From the NCBI GenBank assembly GCA_032433765.1, contig JAVIAB010000024.1, forward strand, positions 16,308,648 through 16,372,647: a stretch of 64,000 nucleotides of DNA, read 5' to 3'. Position 1 is the first letter of the stretch. The number at the start of each line of letters is the position of its first letter. The stretch comes from Megaustenia siamemsis (lineage: Eukaryota > Mollusca > Gastropoda > Stylommatophora > Ariophantidae). The notes beneath the pieces were generated by a model. It did not search any database and was not told where the DNA came from. It worked only from the letters and a program-made list of their open reading frames with translations. The translations under genes and the position numbers were made by a program. Shown here one piece after another: positions 31,360-43,329 of this stretch.

Positions 31360-34300
31360 AGAACTAAAAAGCCGGAAAATATGCCGGTAGTAAAACAAAA
31401 TGTGTCGGCAGTAAAACAAAGAAATGTGTCGTTAGTAAAACAAGATGTGCCTGGGAGAAAGCAAGATGTGCCGGTAGTAAAACAAGATGTGCCGGTAATA
31501 AAACAAAATGTGCCGGTAGTAAAACAAAATGTGTCGGTAGTAAAACAAAATGTGTCGGTAGTAAAACAAAATGTGTCGGTAGTAAAACAAAATGTGTCGG
31601 TAGTAAGAAAAACCAGAGCCGGTAGTAGAAAAAGATGTGTCGGTACTAAAACAAAATGTGTCGGTAGGATAAAAAAAACATGTGCCGGTAGTAGAATAAG
31701 ATGTGCCTGTAGAAAAGAAAAAATTGTGTCGGTAGTAAAACAAGATGTGCCTGTAGTAAAACAAAGAAATGTGTCTGTAGTAAAACAAGATGTGCCTGTA
31801 GTAAAACAAAGAAATGTGTCGGTAGTAAAACAAAGAAATGTGTCGGTAGTAAAACAAGATGTGGCTGTATTAGAATAAGATGTGCCGGTAGTAAACAAAA
31901 AAATGTGCAGGTAGTAAAACAAGATGTACCAGTAGTAAAATAAAGAAATGTGTCGGTAGTAAAACAAGATGTGGCTGTAGTAAAATAAATAAATGTGCCG
32001 GTAGTAAAACAAAATGTGCCGGTAGTAAAACAAAATGTGTCGGTAGTAAAACAAAATGTGTCGGTAGTAAAACAAAGAAATGTGTCGGTAGTAAAACAAG
32101 ATGTGCCTGCAGTAAATCAAGATGTGCTTGTAGTAAAACAAGATGTGCCTGTAGTAAAAAAGATGTGCCTGTAGTAAAACAAGATGTGTCATTAGTAAAC
32201 AAAAAATGTGTCGGTAGTAAAACATGATGCGCGGGTAGTAAAACTAGATGTGCGTGTAGTAAAACAAAATATGCCGGTAGTAAAACAAGATGTGGCTATA
32301 GTAAAACAAGATGTGCCGGTAGCAAAACAAGATGTGTTTGTGGTAAAACAAGATGTGCCTGTAGTAAACAAAAAAAATGTGTCGGTAGTAAAATAAGATG
32401 TGCTGGTATTAAAACAAAATGTTCCTGTAGTAAAACAAAATGTGTCGGTAGTAAAATAAGATGTGCCTGTAGTAAAATAAGATGTGTCGGTAGTAAAATA
32501 AGATGTGCCTGTAGTAAAACAAGATGTGTCGCTAGTAAAACACGATGTGCCTGTAGTAAAATAAGATGTGCCTGTAGTAAAATAAGATGTGTCTGTAGTA
32601 AAACAAGATTTGCCTGTAGTAAAAAAAAATATGTCGGTAGTAAAACAAGATGTGCTTGTAGTAAAACAAAATGTGTCGGTAGTAAAACAAGATGTGCCTG
32701 TAGTAAAACAAGATGTATCTGTAGTAAAACAAGATTTGCCTGTAGTAAAAAAAATATGTCGGTAGTAAAACGAGATGTGCATGTAGTAAAACAAGATATG
32801 TCGGTAGTAAAACGTGATGTTCCTGTAGTAAAACAAGATGTGCCTGTAGTAAAACAAGATGTGTCGGTAGTAAAGAAAAAATTGTGTCGGTAGTAAAACA
32901 AGATGTGCCTGTAGTAAAACAAAGAAATGTGTCTGTAGTAAAACAAGATGTGCCTGTAGTAAAACAAAGAAATGTGTCGGTAGTAAAACAAAGAAATGTG
33001 TCGGTAGTAAAACAAGATGTGGCTGTATTAGAATAAGATGTGCCGGTAGTAAACAAAAAAATGTGCAGGTAGTAAAACAAGATGTACCAGTAGTAAAATA
33101 AAGAAATGTGTCGGTAGTAAAACAAGATGTGGCTGTAGTAAAATAAATAAATGTGCCGGTAGTAAAACAAAATGTGCCGGTAGTAAAATAAAATGTGTCG
33201 GTAGTAAAACAAAATGTGTCGGTAGTAAAACAAAGAAATGTGTCGGTAGTAAAACAAGATGTGCCTGCAGTAAATAAAGATGTGCTTGTAGTAAAACAAG
33301 ATGTGCCTGTAGTAAAAAAGATGTGCCTGTAGTAAAACAAGATGTGTCATTAGTAAACAAAAAATGTGTCGGTAGTAAAACATGATGCGCGGGTAGTAAA
33401 ACTAGATGTGCGTGTAGTAAAACAAAATGTGTCGGTAGTAAAACAAGATGTGGCTATAGTAAAACAAGATGTGCCGGTAGCAAAACAAGATGTGTTTGTG
33501 GTAAAACAAGATGTGCCTGTAGTAAACAAAAAAAATGTGTCGGTAGTAAAATAAGATGTGCTGGTATTAAAACAAAATGTTCCTGTAGTAAAACAAAATG
33601 TGTCGGTAGTAAAATAAGATGTGCCTGTAGTAAAATAAGATGTGCCGGTAGTAAAACAAGATGTGTCTGTAGTAAAACAAGATGTGCCGGTAGCAAAACA
33701 AGATGTGTCTGTGGTAAAACAAGATGTGCCTGTAGTAAACAAAAAAAATGTGTCGGTAGTAAAATAAGATGTGCTGGTATTAAAACAAAATGTTCCTGTA
33801 GTAAAACAAAATGTGTCGGTAGTAAAATAAGATGTGCCTGTAGTAAAATAAGATGTGCCGGTAGTAAAACAAGATGTGACTGTAGTAAAACAAGATTTGC
33901 CTGTAGTAAAAGAAAATGTGTCGGTAGTAAAATAAGATGTGCCTGTAGTAAAACAAGATGTGTCGCTAGTAAAACACGATGTGCCTGTAGCAAAATAAGA
34001 TGTGTCTGTAGTAAAACAAGATTTGCCTGTAGTAAAAAAAAATATGTCGGTAGTAAAACAAGATGTGCTTGTAGTAAAACAAAATGTGTCGGTAGTAAAA
34101 CAAGATGTGCCTGTAGTAAAACAAGATGTATCTGTAGTAAAACAAGATTTGCCTGTAGTAAAAAAAATATGTCGGTAGTAAAACAAGATGTGCATGTAGT
34201 AAAACAAGATATGTCGGTAGTAAAACGTGATGTTCCTGTAGTAAAACAAGATGTGCCTGTAGTAAAACAAGATGTGTCGGTAGTAAAACAAGATGTGTCG

Positions 34301-34400
34301 GTAGTAAAACAAGATGTGTCGGTAGTAAAACAAGATGTGCCTGTAGTAAAACAAGATGTTCCGGAAGTTATACAAGATGTGCACAAATGCATAAGACTGC
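31360..34400 (+). repeat. 21 bp satellite array, forward orientation
   Basis: The monomer is GTCGGTAGTAAAACAAAATG plus T, with variants TCGG/CCGG/CCTG and CAAAAT/CAAGAT, about 145 units. A ~765 bp segment at 31715-32480 recurs at 32873-33640, offset by exactly 1158 bp (e.g. ATTAGTAAAC at 32191 and 33349). Shorter internal duplications occur near 33.48 and 33.69 kb. All long open frames on both strands come from the period of 21. Confidence 0.96.
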
Positions 34401-34479
34401 ACACATGTTAAAGCGGATGATGCGAGACGGGGGCGGTGCGCAGGACGACCAAAGAAGGCCTATCAACTCACACAACACC

Positions 34480-35685
34480 GGAAAAAGAAAGAGATATTTA
34501 TGTGCAGAGAGAGAGGGAGGGAAAAAGAGATATTGATGTGAAGAAAGAGGTAGAAAGAGATATTGATGTGAAGAGAGAGATAGAAAGAGATATTGATGTG
34601 AAGAGAGAGGGAGAAAGAGATATTTATGTGAAGAGAGAGAGAAAGAGATATTGATGTGAAGAGAGAGGGAGAAAGAGATATTGATGTGAAGAAAGAGGTA
34701 GAAAGAGATATTTATGTGAAGAGAGAGATAGAAAGAGATATTGATGTGAAGAGAGAGGGAGAAAGAGATATTTATGTGAAGAGAGAGATAGAAAGAGATA
34801 TTGATGTGAAGAGAGAGGGAGAAAGAGATATTGATGTGAAGAGAGAGGGAGAAAGATATATTGATGTGAAGAAAGAGATATTTATGTGAAGAGAGAGAGA
34901 GAAAGCGATATTGATGTGAAGAGAGAGGGAGAAAGAGATATTGATGTGAAGAGAGAGTGAAAAAGAGATATTGATGTGAAGAGAGAGGGAGAAAGCTATA
35001 TTGATGTGAAGAGAAAGAGAGAAAGAGATATTGATGTGAAGAGAGAGAAAGAAAGAGATATTGATGTGAAGAGAGAGGGGGAAAGAGATATTGATGTGAA
35101 GAGAGAGGGGGAAAGAGATATTGATGTGAAGAGAGAGGGGGAAAGAGATATTGATGTGAAGAGAGAGGGGGAAAGAGATATTGATGTGAAGAGAGAGGGA
35201 GAAAAAGATACTTATGTGAAGAGAGAACGAGAAAGAGATATTTATGTCAAGAGAGAATGAGAAAGAGATATTGATGTGAAGAGAGAGGGAGAAAAAGATA
35301 TTGATGTGAAGAGAGAACGAGAAAGAGATATTGATGTGAAGAGAGAGGGAGAAAAAATATTGATTTTAAGAGAGGGAGAAAGAAATATTGATATGAAGAG
35401 AGAGGGAGAAAGAGATATTGATGTGAAGAGAGAAAGAGAAAGAGATATTGATGTGAAGAGAGAGGGAGAAAAAGATATTTATGTGAAGAGAGAAAGAGAA
35501 AGATATATTGATGTGAAGAGAGAGAGTGAAAGAGATATTGACATGGAGAGAGAGGGCGAAAAAGATATTTATGAGAAGTGTGGGAGAAAGCGATATTTAT
35601 GTGAAGAGAGAGGGAGAATGAGACCTTGATGTGAAGAGAGAGGGAGAATGAGATATTGATGTGAAGAGAGAGCTTATACAGATAT
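34480..35685 (+). repeat. 30 bp purine-rich array
   Basis: The monomer is GAGAGAGGGAGAAAGAGATA plus TTGATGTGAA, about 40 units. The + strand is mostly purine apart from TTGATGTG, giving Arg/Glu/Lys/Asp-rich open frames with no gene signals. It ends near a C-rich stretch at 35703-35722. Confidence 0.96.
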
Positions 35686-35702
35686 AAAGTATCAATAATT
35701 TC

Positions 35703-35722
35703 GCCCCCCCACTCCCCCCCCC
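35703..35722 (+). repeat. C-rich run
   Basis: CCCCCCC ACT CCCCCCCCCC, directly after the 30 bp purine-rich array. Confidence 0.9.
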
Positions 35723-35739
35723 ACAAAAAAATAAATTAA

Positions 35740-36015
35740 AACCGTTAACAGATACAATGTGGTGATCTATTGGTGCTTAGATTCATTGAGGCGATCCATC
35801 TCTCTGTCATATGATGGGAATAGATAACTGATTGCAGAAGAAGAAGAAAGAAAACAAGACGAAAAAAAAAGACAATAATGAAAAGAAAATACGTGAAGGA
35901 AAATAAATCACGTGATTCCTCTTGACGTATAGCGAATACAGGGTTATGGCAAAGAAATGCGTAAAGTTGACTGTAAAGAGGATTTAAAAAAAAAATGGTA
36001 TGATAAAGCTTTATG
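35740..36015. other. Unassigned sequence
   Basis: A-rich, no feature recognised. It separates the purine-rich array from LINE-B. Confidence 0.3.
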
Positions 36016-36480
36016 TAATAAATGGAAAATAAATTGAAAACTGAAAATAAATGTCTAAGGAAAATACTTGGTATAGCATGGAACGAATTCAAAACAAACG
36101 AGGAAATTAGAGAAATCGCCAATCAACCTCTTATATCTTCAGTAATAAAGAAAAGACGATGGTCATACGTTGGACATGTGATGAGAAGAGATAATAACCG
36201 AATAGCAAAGCAAGCCCTCATATGGGAAACAACAGGTAAAAGAAAAAGAGGAAGACCCAGGGAGACACTGAGAAGAACATTGATGAGAGAGGCAAGAGCA
36301 GCAGGAATCGGCTCCATCAATGAGATAGAGCTGCTTGCACAGAACAGAGACAGATGGCGAGATTTGATAAAATATCTTTAAAAGAAAACTGCTAGAACAA
36401 AAAATTCATATAGGAGAAGGTGTATCTTGGTCTACGCCCTATGGGCCGGTTACGGCTCGAAAGGTCAATAGATAGATAGA
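36016..36480 (+). pseudogene. LINE-B 3' fragment with intact C-terminal frame
   Basis: The open frame 36022-36381 encodes NKCLRKILGIAWNEFKTNEE, KKRRWSYVGHVMRRDNNRIA, KRGRPRETLRRTLM, REARAAGIGS and NRDRWRDLIKYL, then a stop and the tail to TAGATAGATAGA. This is the cleanest C-terminus of LINE-B here, so the copy is young but 5' truncated. Confidence 0.88.
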
Positions 36481-36677
36481 ATAAATGGACGACACACATT
36501 TGAACGACGTTTCGGCTCAATAGGCTTTCAGCAGGAACAACAAATAAGTTAACTATGTAGTGCTAATTTTATTTATTGACATATCTGTGCGTCTGTGTGT
36601 GTGTGTATTGCTTTTGTTGGTCCTGCTGAAGGCCTGTTGATCCGGAACTTCGTTCAAATTTGTGTCGTCCATTAATT
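36481..36677. mobile_element. Foldback (palindromic) element
   Basis: The left arm (about 36481-36538) begins AATGGACGACACACATTTGA and includes GACGTTTCGGCTC. The right arm (about 36617-36677) ends TTCAAATTTGTGTCGTCCAT. The arms pair over about 57 bp around a ~78 bp centre with a GT run. It lies next to the LINE-B tail. The arms contain CTGCTGAAGGCC and (on one strand) GAGCCGAAACGTC, resembling a degenerate hammerhead-type motif. Confidence 0.7.
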
Positions 36678-36779
36678 ACGTAAAGCTTTAATCACAACAT
36701 TTTTTTTCTATTTTTTTTTTCCATTTCTCCTTCTCGTTTAGGAAATATGTTGTTAGCGTCCACGACTTTTGTTTTAATA

Positions 36780-38245
36780 CCGACATATCTAGTAGGTACA
36801 TCTTGTTTTACTAACCGGCACATCTAGTTTTATTACCGACACATCTTGTTTTACTACAGGCACATCTTGTTTTACTACCGACACATCTTGTTTTACTACA
36901 GGCACACCTTGTTTTACTACAGGCACATCTTGTTTTACTACCGGCACATCTTGTTTTACTAACCGGCACATTTTGTTTTACTACAGGCACATCTTGTTTT
37001 ACTAACGACACATCTTGTTTTACTAACCGGCACATTTTGTTTTACTACAGACACAACTTGTTTTACTACCGACACATTTTGTTTTACTGCAGGCACATCT
37101 TGTTTTAATACCGACATATCTAGTAGGTACATATTGTTTTACTAACCGGCACATCTTGTTTTAATACCGACATATCTAGTAGGTACATCTTGTTTTACTA
37201 ACCGGCACATCTTGTTTTAATACCGACATATCTAGTAGGTACATCTTGTTTTACTAACCGGCACATCTAGTTTTATTACCGACACATCTTGTTTTACTAC
37301 AGGCACATCTTGTTTTACTACCGACACATCTTGTTTTACTACAGGCACACCTTGTTTTACTACAGGCACATCTTGTTTTACTACCGGCACATCTTGTTTT
37401 ACTAACCGGCACATTTTGTTTTACTACAGGCACATCTTGTTTTACTACCGACACATCTTGTTTTACTAACCGGCACATTTTGTTTTACTACAGACACATC
37501 TTGTTTTACTACCGACACATTTTGTTTTACTACAGGCACATCTTGTTTTACTACCGACACATCTTGTTTTACTACAGGCACATTTTGTTTTACTACAGGC
37601 ACATCTTGTTTTACTACCGGCACATCTGGTTTTACTAGAGGCACATTTTGTTTTACTACCGACACATCTTGTTTTACTACCGACACATCCTGTTTTACTA
37701 CAGGCACATCTTGTTTTACTACCGGCACATCTTGTTTTACTACCGGCACATCTTGTTTTGCTAACCGGCACATTTTGTTTTACTACAGGCACATTTTGTT
37801 TTACTACCGACACATCTTGTTTTACTACAGGCACATCTTGTTTTACTACCGGCACATCTTGTTTTACTACCGGCACATTTTGTTTTACTACAGGCACATT
37901 TTGTTTTACCACCGGCACATCTTGTTTTACTATTTACTACAGGCACATTTTGTTTTACTACCGACACATCTTGTTTTACTACCGGAACATTTTGTTTTAA
38001 CTACCAACACATTTTGTTTTACTACCGGCACATCTTGTTTTACTACCAACACATCTTGTTTTACTACCGGCACATTTTGTTTTACTACCGACACATCTTG
38101 TTTTACTACCGGAACTTTTTCTTTTAATATCAACACAGTGAACTTTTTCTTTTAATATCAACAAATCTTGTTTTACTACCGGAACTTTTTCTTTTAATAT
38201 CAACACATCTTGTTTTACTACCGGCACATCTTGTTTTACTGAGAT
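36780..38245 (-). repeat. 21 bp satellite array, inverted orientation
   Basis: Units of CGACACATCTTGTTTTACTAC are the reverse complement of the 31.36-34.40 kb monomer. A block starting near 36.80 kb recurs 443 bp later (36789 and 37232). Near 38.1 kb units degrade to AACTTTTTCTTTTAATATCA. Confidence 0.95.
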
Positions 38246-38279
38246 CAACATTAATCCTGTGATATCCTTCTCTCTCTGA

Positions 38280-38372
38280 AGATTCAGGTACCCATTTAAG
38301 GCTGAATAAGAGGATCGAACCCAACATTAGTTCCTTAACAGACCACTTTAACTACTGCTCTAGCACGGCTCC
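38280..38372 (-). mobile_element. SINE1 remnant (head part)
   Basis: GGTACCCATTTAAGGCTGAA, GATCGAACCCAAC and GAGCCGTGCTAGAGCAG-like complement match the tRNA-derived head of SINE1, strongly diverged. Confidence 0.55.
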
Positions 38373-39030
38373 CAAAGACTCAAGGACTAATGAAGGGTCA
38401 AGGACTGTGCTATAAAAAGCCGACAGGTCCAGCATTAAATAAAATGCAGATAAGTAACTCGTCTTAAACACGGAATCCACACTTTTTGAACGGTAGGCCA
38501 TGCACGTAACGTTCGTGTCATAGCGACCCACGTCCCTCTTATCATCTAATTCTCTCTCCTATTTATAGCGCTTTTGTCATTGTGCGCCGGGGATCGCTGT
38601 TTGTTGAGTTGAAAGTGCTCATTACAAATGTAAAATTATTGATTTTATGCTCGATATTGAAACTCACGCGGGTCAAGTGTTCCTCATCAACACTTACTCC
38701 GAAAGCGGGCAGCGACTTATAGCTGACTGTTTGCGTCAGGGACAGTGGGGAAAAAACTGATCAAGATTCTACTCCATCACCACGTAGTGGGCCTAACAGA
38801 CTAACAAGTAGAGTAGGGGTCGCATGAGGAAGGTAACACTGTGCCCTGATATGCTGTCATAACGTCGGATGTCTTGGGTTGAAAATTACAGGTAACCGGC
38901 TTGTTGTAAACAACAACATAATGCATCTGCGTCACTTAAAGTCCTTTTCAAGGGCGTTCGACAAAGAGAAGTAAAAGTCGGGCGTTAACAACAGAAGAAT
39001 CTCCAGATGAGCGATTGATTAGAGAGATTC
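38373..39030. other. Unassigned sequence
   Basis: Unique within the window and somewhat richer in GC than its surroundings. No frame longer than 60 codons and no repeat recognised. Confidence 0.3.
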
Positions 39031-39034
39031 TTTC

Positions 39035-40590
39035 ATTAAAGAGATTTTGTCAACAGATAGATTCTCTCATTAAAGAGATTTTGTCAACAGGGAGATTCTT
39101 TCATTAAAGAAAGTTTGTCAACAGGTAGATTCTTTCATTAAAGAGATTTTGTCAATAGATAGATTCTCTCATTAAAGAGATTTTGTCAACAGGGAGATTC
39201 TTTCATTAAAGGAAGTTTGTCAACAGATAGATTCTCTAATTAAAGAGAGTTTGTTAACAGGGAGATTCTTTCATTAAAGAGATTTTGTCAACATATAGAT
39301 TCTCTCATTAAAAAGATTTTGTCAACAGAGAGATTCTTTCATTAAAGAGATTTTGTCAACAGATAGATTCTCTCATTAAAGAGATTTTGTCAACAGGGAG
39401 ATTCTTTCATTAAAGAAAGTTTGTCAACAGGTAGATTCTTTCATTAAAGAGATTTTGTCAACAGATAGGTTCTCTCATTAAAGAGAGTTTGTCAACATGG
39501 AGATTCTTTCAATAAAGAAAGTTTGTCAACAGGTAGATTCTTTCATTAAAGAGATTTTGTCAATAGATAGATTCTTTCATTAAACAGAATTTGTCAACAG
39601 AGAGATTCTTTCATTAAAGAAAGTTTGTCAACAGGTAGATTCTTTCATTAAAGGTATTTTGTCAACAGAGAGATTCTTTCATTAAAGAGATTTCAACAGA
39701 GAGATTCTTTCATTATTGAGATTTTGTCAACAGAGAGATTCTTTCATTAAACAGATTTTATCAACAGAGAGATTCTTTCATTAAAGAGATTTTATCAACA
39801 GAGAGATTCTTTCATTAAAGAGATTTTATCAACAAAGAGATTCTTTCATTAAAGAGAGTTTATCAACAGAGAGATTCTTTCATTAAAGAGATTTTATCAA
39901 CAGAGAGATTCTATCATTAAAGAGATTTTATCAACAGAGAGATTCTTTCATTAAAGATATTTTATCAACAGAGAGATTCTTTCATTAAAGAGATTTTATC
40001 AACAGAGAGATTCTTTCATTAAACAGATTTTATCAACAGAGAGATTCTTTCATTAAAGAGATTTTATCAACAGAGAGATTCTTTCATTAAACAGATTTTA
40101 TCAACAGAGAGATTCTTTCATTAAAGAGATTTTATCAACAGAGATATTCTTTCATTAAAGAGATTTTATCAACAGAGAGATTCTTTCATTAAACAGATTT
40201 TATCAACAGAGAGATTCTTTCATTAAAGAGATTTTATCAACAGAGATATTCTTTCATTAAAGAGATTTTATCAACAGAGAGATTCTTTCATTAAACAGAT
40301 TTTATCAACAGAGAGATTCTTTCATTAAAGAGATTCTATCAACAGAGATGTTCTTTCATTAAAGAGATTTCATCAACAAAGAGATTCTTTCATTAAAGAT
40401 ATTTTGTAAACAGAGATTCTTTCATTGAAGAGATTTTGTCAATAGAGAGATTCTTTTAGTGGAGAGATTCTTTTAGAACAAAGGTTCTTTCATTGAAGAC
40501 ATTCTCCAAATGTGAGATTCTTTCATTCAAGAGATTATTTAAGTAAAGCGATTCTATTAGTAGAAAGATTCTCTCAACAGTAAAGCGATT
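39035..40590 (+). repeat. 34 bp minisatellite
   Basis: The monomer is AGAGAGATTCTTTCATTAAA plus GAGATTTTATCAAC, about 44 units. The left third uses TTTTGTCAAC with mixed 68/102 bp higher-order spacing (CAGGGAG at 39088, 39190, 39258, 39394). The right part uses TTTTATCAAC with alternating ACAGATT and AGAGATT. Units decay after 40400. Confidence 0.95.
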
Positions 40591-40604
40591 TTTTTTTCAG
40601 TTGT

Positions 40605-40745
40605 GAGTTGTGACACCAAGCTATCTTATATCTTCTGTCTTTGTCGTTCGCTTGTCTCTCTTTACCTGTATTTTTGCCAGTTTTAACCAAGTATTCCAAG
40701 TTTCCTCTTCTCATGGTGTGCTCGAAGAATATATAACATAAATAA
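40605..40745 (-). mobile_element. LINE-C-like short fragment
   Basis: TCTCTTTACCTGTATTTTTG, then AAGTATTCCAAGTTTCC and TCTTCTCATGGTGTGC, is the complement of the HVMRRGKLEYLVTTGKIQGK region also seen at 60040-60110 and 62540-62620. Confidence 0.6.
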
Positions 40746-40764
40746 ATATATATTTATATAGAGA

Positions 40765-42285
40765 CGGATAGAGGGGCGGACAGACAGATTGCCGGACAGA
40801 CAGACAGACAGATTGACAGACAGACAGACAGAGACAGTAGAACGAGACAGACGGACAGACAGAAGGATTAGACAGATAAACAAAGATAGAAGACGGACGA
40901 GACAGACTGACTAGAGAGACAGACGGGCGAGACAAACGGACAAGACAGACAGACGGACGAGACAGACGAGGCATACAGAATAACGAGACAGACAGCGGAC
41001 GTTACAAACAGACGAGACAGACGGACGGACTAGACAAACAGACAGACGGACGATACAGACAGAGTGACGATACAGACAGATGGACGATACAGACAGACGG
41101 ACGGTACAGATAGATGGACGATACAGACAGATAGACAGACGATACAGACAGAAAGACCAGACGGACAGACAGACGAAACAGACAGACGAGACAGACTGAC
41201 GAGACGGACGAGACACATGGACGAGACAGACGGACAGACGATACACACGGACGAGGCAGACAGACGGACGAGACATATGAGACGGACGGACGAGACAAGC
41301 GGACGAGACATACGAGACGGACGGACGAGACAAATGCACGAAACATACGAGACTGATGGACGAGACAGACTGACGAGACATACGAGACGGAAGGACGAGA
41401 CATACTGACTGACGGACGAGACATACAAGACAGACGGACGGACGAGACAAACGGACGAGGCATATGAGACATACGAGACAAACGGACGAGACATACGAGA
41501 CGGACATACGAGACGGAAGACGAGGCAGACGGACGAGGCATACGAGATGGAAGGACGAGATATACGAGACGGATGGACGTGACAAGCGGACGAGACATAC
41601 GAGACAGAAGGAAGGGGCATACGAGACGGATGGACGAGATATACGAGACGGAAGGACGAGGCATACGAGACGGAAGGACGAGACATACGAGACGGACGGA
41701 CGAGACAAGCGGGCGAGACATACGAGACGGAAGGACGAGACATACGAGACGGAAGGACGAGACATACGAGACGGACGGACGAGACAAGCGGGCGAGACAT
41801 ACAAGACGGACGGACGGACGAGACAAACGGACGAGGCATACGAGACATACGAGACAAACGGACGAGACGGACGGACGAGACATACGAGACGGACGAACGA
41901 GACAGACGGACGCGATAGACGGACGAGACAGACAGATCGACGAGATAAACAGACGGACGAGACAGAGGCAGACAGAGTGATAGACATAGAGACATTCATA
42001 GAAAGACAAAGAGACAGAGAAAGATAGAGAGAGGGGCAGAGACTGACAAACAGACAGAGAGACAGACATACTGACCGAGACAGATCGATAGAGACAGATA
42101 GACTGAGAGAGACAGACAGACCGACAGAGAGTTACATACAAACACAGAGACAGACAGATTGATAGAGGCACAGAGACAGACAGAGAGAGACAGAGATAGA
42201 GGCAGACACAGAGAGAGTGACAGAGATAGAGGCAGACACAGAAAGAGAGAGAGACAGACACAGAGAGACAGACACGGACTATGTT
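40765..42285 (+). repeat. GACA/GACGGACGAGACATAC simple-repeat region
   Basis: An irregular tetranucleotide GACA/GACG region with longer units such as ACGAGACGGAAGGACGAGAC. The left and right ends are plainer GACA/GAGA. Open frames on both strands are low complexity and not genes. Confidence 0.95.
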
Positions 42286-42289
42286 TACT

Positions 42290-42880
42290 TTTGATCTGGC
42301 ACTGTTCTACGTCCAATCTTTATGTTGTGTTATGTCAGTTATATAAATGACACGTAGAGACACATAAAACTGAGGTGGATACAATTTAATTTGAGAACCG
42401 TCACAAAATATTTTCATTCGTTTTCCGCCGGCGACAAAGGGAGAGAACTAAGTCTGCTGGCAAAGCGCTCACACCAACGACACGGTTCGGGAACCTGTAT
42501 GATAGTAGCGCGCACCCAGGACGCCAGCACACGTGATATAGTTAATCTTTCGTGATTCACGGGTCGCTGTCGTTTTTTAAGAGAGATTTCTGTTCACTTA
42601 GTTCAGTTCATTCATACCAGCTTAAATTGGATCAATGCGACCGTTATAACGTCTGGGTTATCATGGCGGACATTTTCATTAATTGTTTATTCTGCTGTTT
42701 TTTAGGATCTCAAGATAACTGCGTATTTTCTTGACTATTTTTATAGTTTTCAATTGAGGAGGATGTGATTTTTAAAATATCGAATTCAGCATTTACAAAG
42801 AAGGTAAGGTAATTATTTAATCCTATGTGTCTCCACTGGTCAGCGTGTTACTGTGGCAGTTTTTGTTGTGTCATTTATTT
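42290..42880. other. Unassigned sequence
   Basis: No recognisable gene. Short frames only. Confidence 0.3.
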
Positions 42881-42902
42881 GTGAGTGTGTGTGTGTGTGT
42901 GT
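42881..42902 (+). repeat. GT microsatellite
   Basis: GTGAGTGTGTGTGTGTGTGTGT-type dinucleotide run, just before a LINE-B insertion. Confidence 0.9.
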
Positions 42903-42904
42903 GA

Positions 42905-43190
42905 AAATAAGAGCAAGCCTTCATGTGGGAAACAACAGGTAAGATGAAAAGACGCCAACCCAGAGAGACATTGAGAAGAATATTGATCAGAGAGGCAAGA
43001 GCAGCAGGAATCGGCTCCCTCAATGAGATAGAGTTGCTTGCACAGAACAGAAACAAATGGCGAGATTTGATAAAATATCTTTACAAGGATTGAAAACTGC
43101 TAGAATAAAAATTTAGATAAGAGAAAGAGTATCTGGGTCTATTCCCTACGGGCCGGCTACGGCTCGAAAGGTCTATATATATATATATAT
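42905..43190 (+). pseudogene. LINE-B 3' fragment
   Basis: Encodes QAFMWETTGKMKR, then REARAAGIGSLNEIE and NRNKWRDLIKYLYKD, then the tail. The tail ends in TATATATATA rather than TAGATAGA. Confidence 0.85.
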
Positions 43191-43329
43191 AGATGCGTGT
43201 GTGTGTTGTACATGATTTTAACATTTGTTGTTAGCAGAGCTATTGTCGTCATCAAAATGCCGATGTTTACATTGACAGCTTTGTTAATTTCACCGAACCA
43301 TCATTAGTGTTAAATATTGTCGTCATAGA

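Noticed and set aside
31344..34402. Very long - strand open frames (up to ~380 codons) with FTTGTSC or YYRHILF repeats
   Set aside because: They arise from a 21 bp monomer, divisible by three, on either strand and in several frames at once. No start context, splice sites or non-repetitive sequence support a protein.
34436..35629. Arg/Glu/Lys/Asp-rich frames (VKREGERDID repeats)
   Set aside because: Translation of the 30 bp purine-rich minisatellite. Low complexity, with no gene signals.
40911..42261. Open frames of up to 419 codons in the GACA/GACGG region, both strands
   Set aside because: Simple-sequence translation (VCLVRPSRMS or TRHTRRTDE). No domain.
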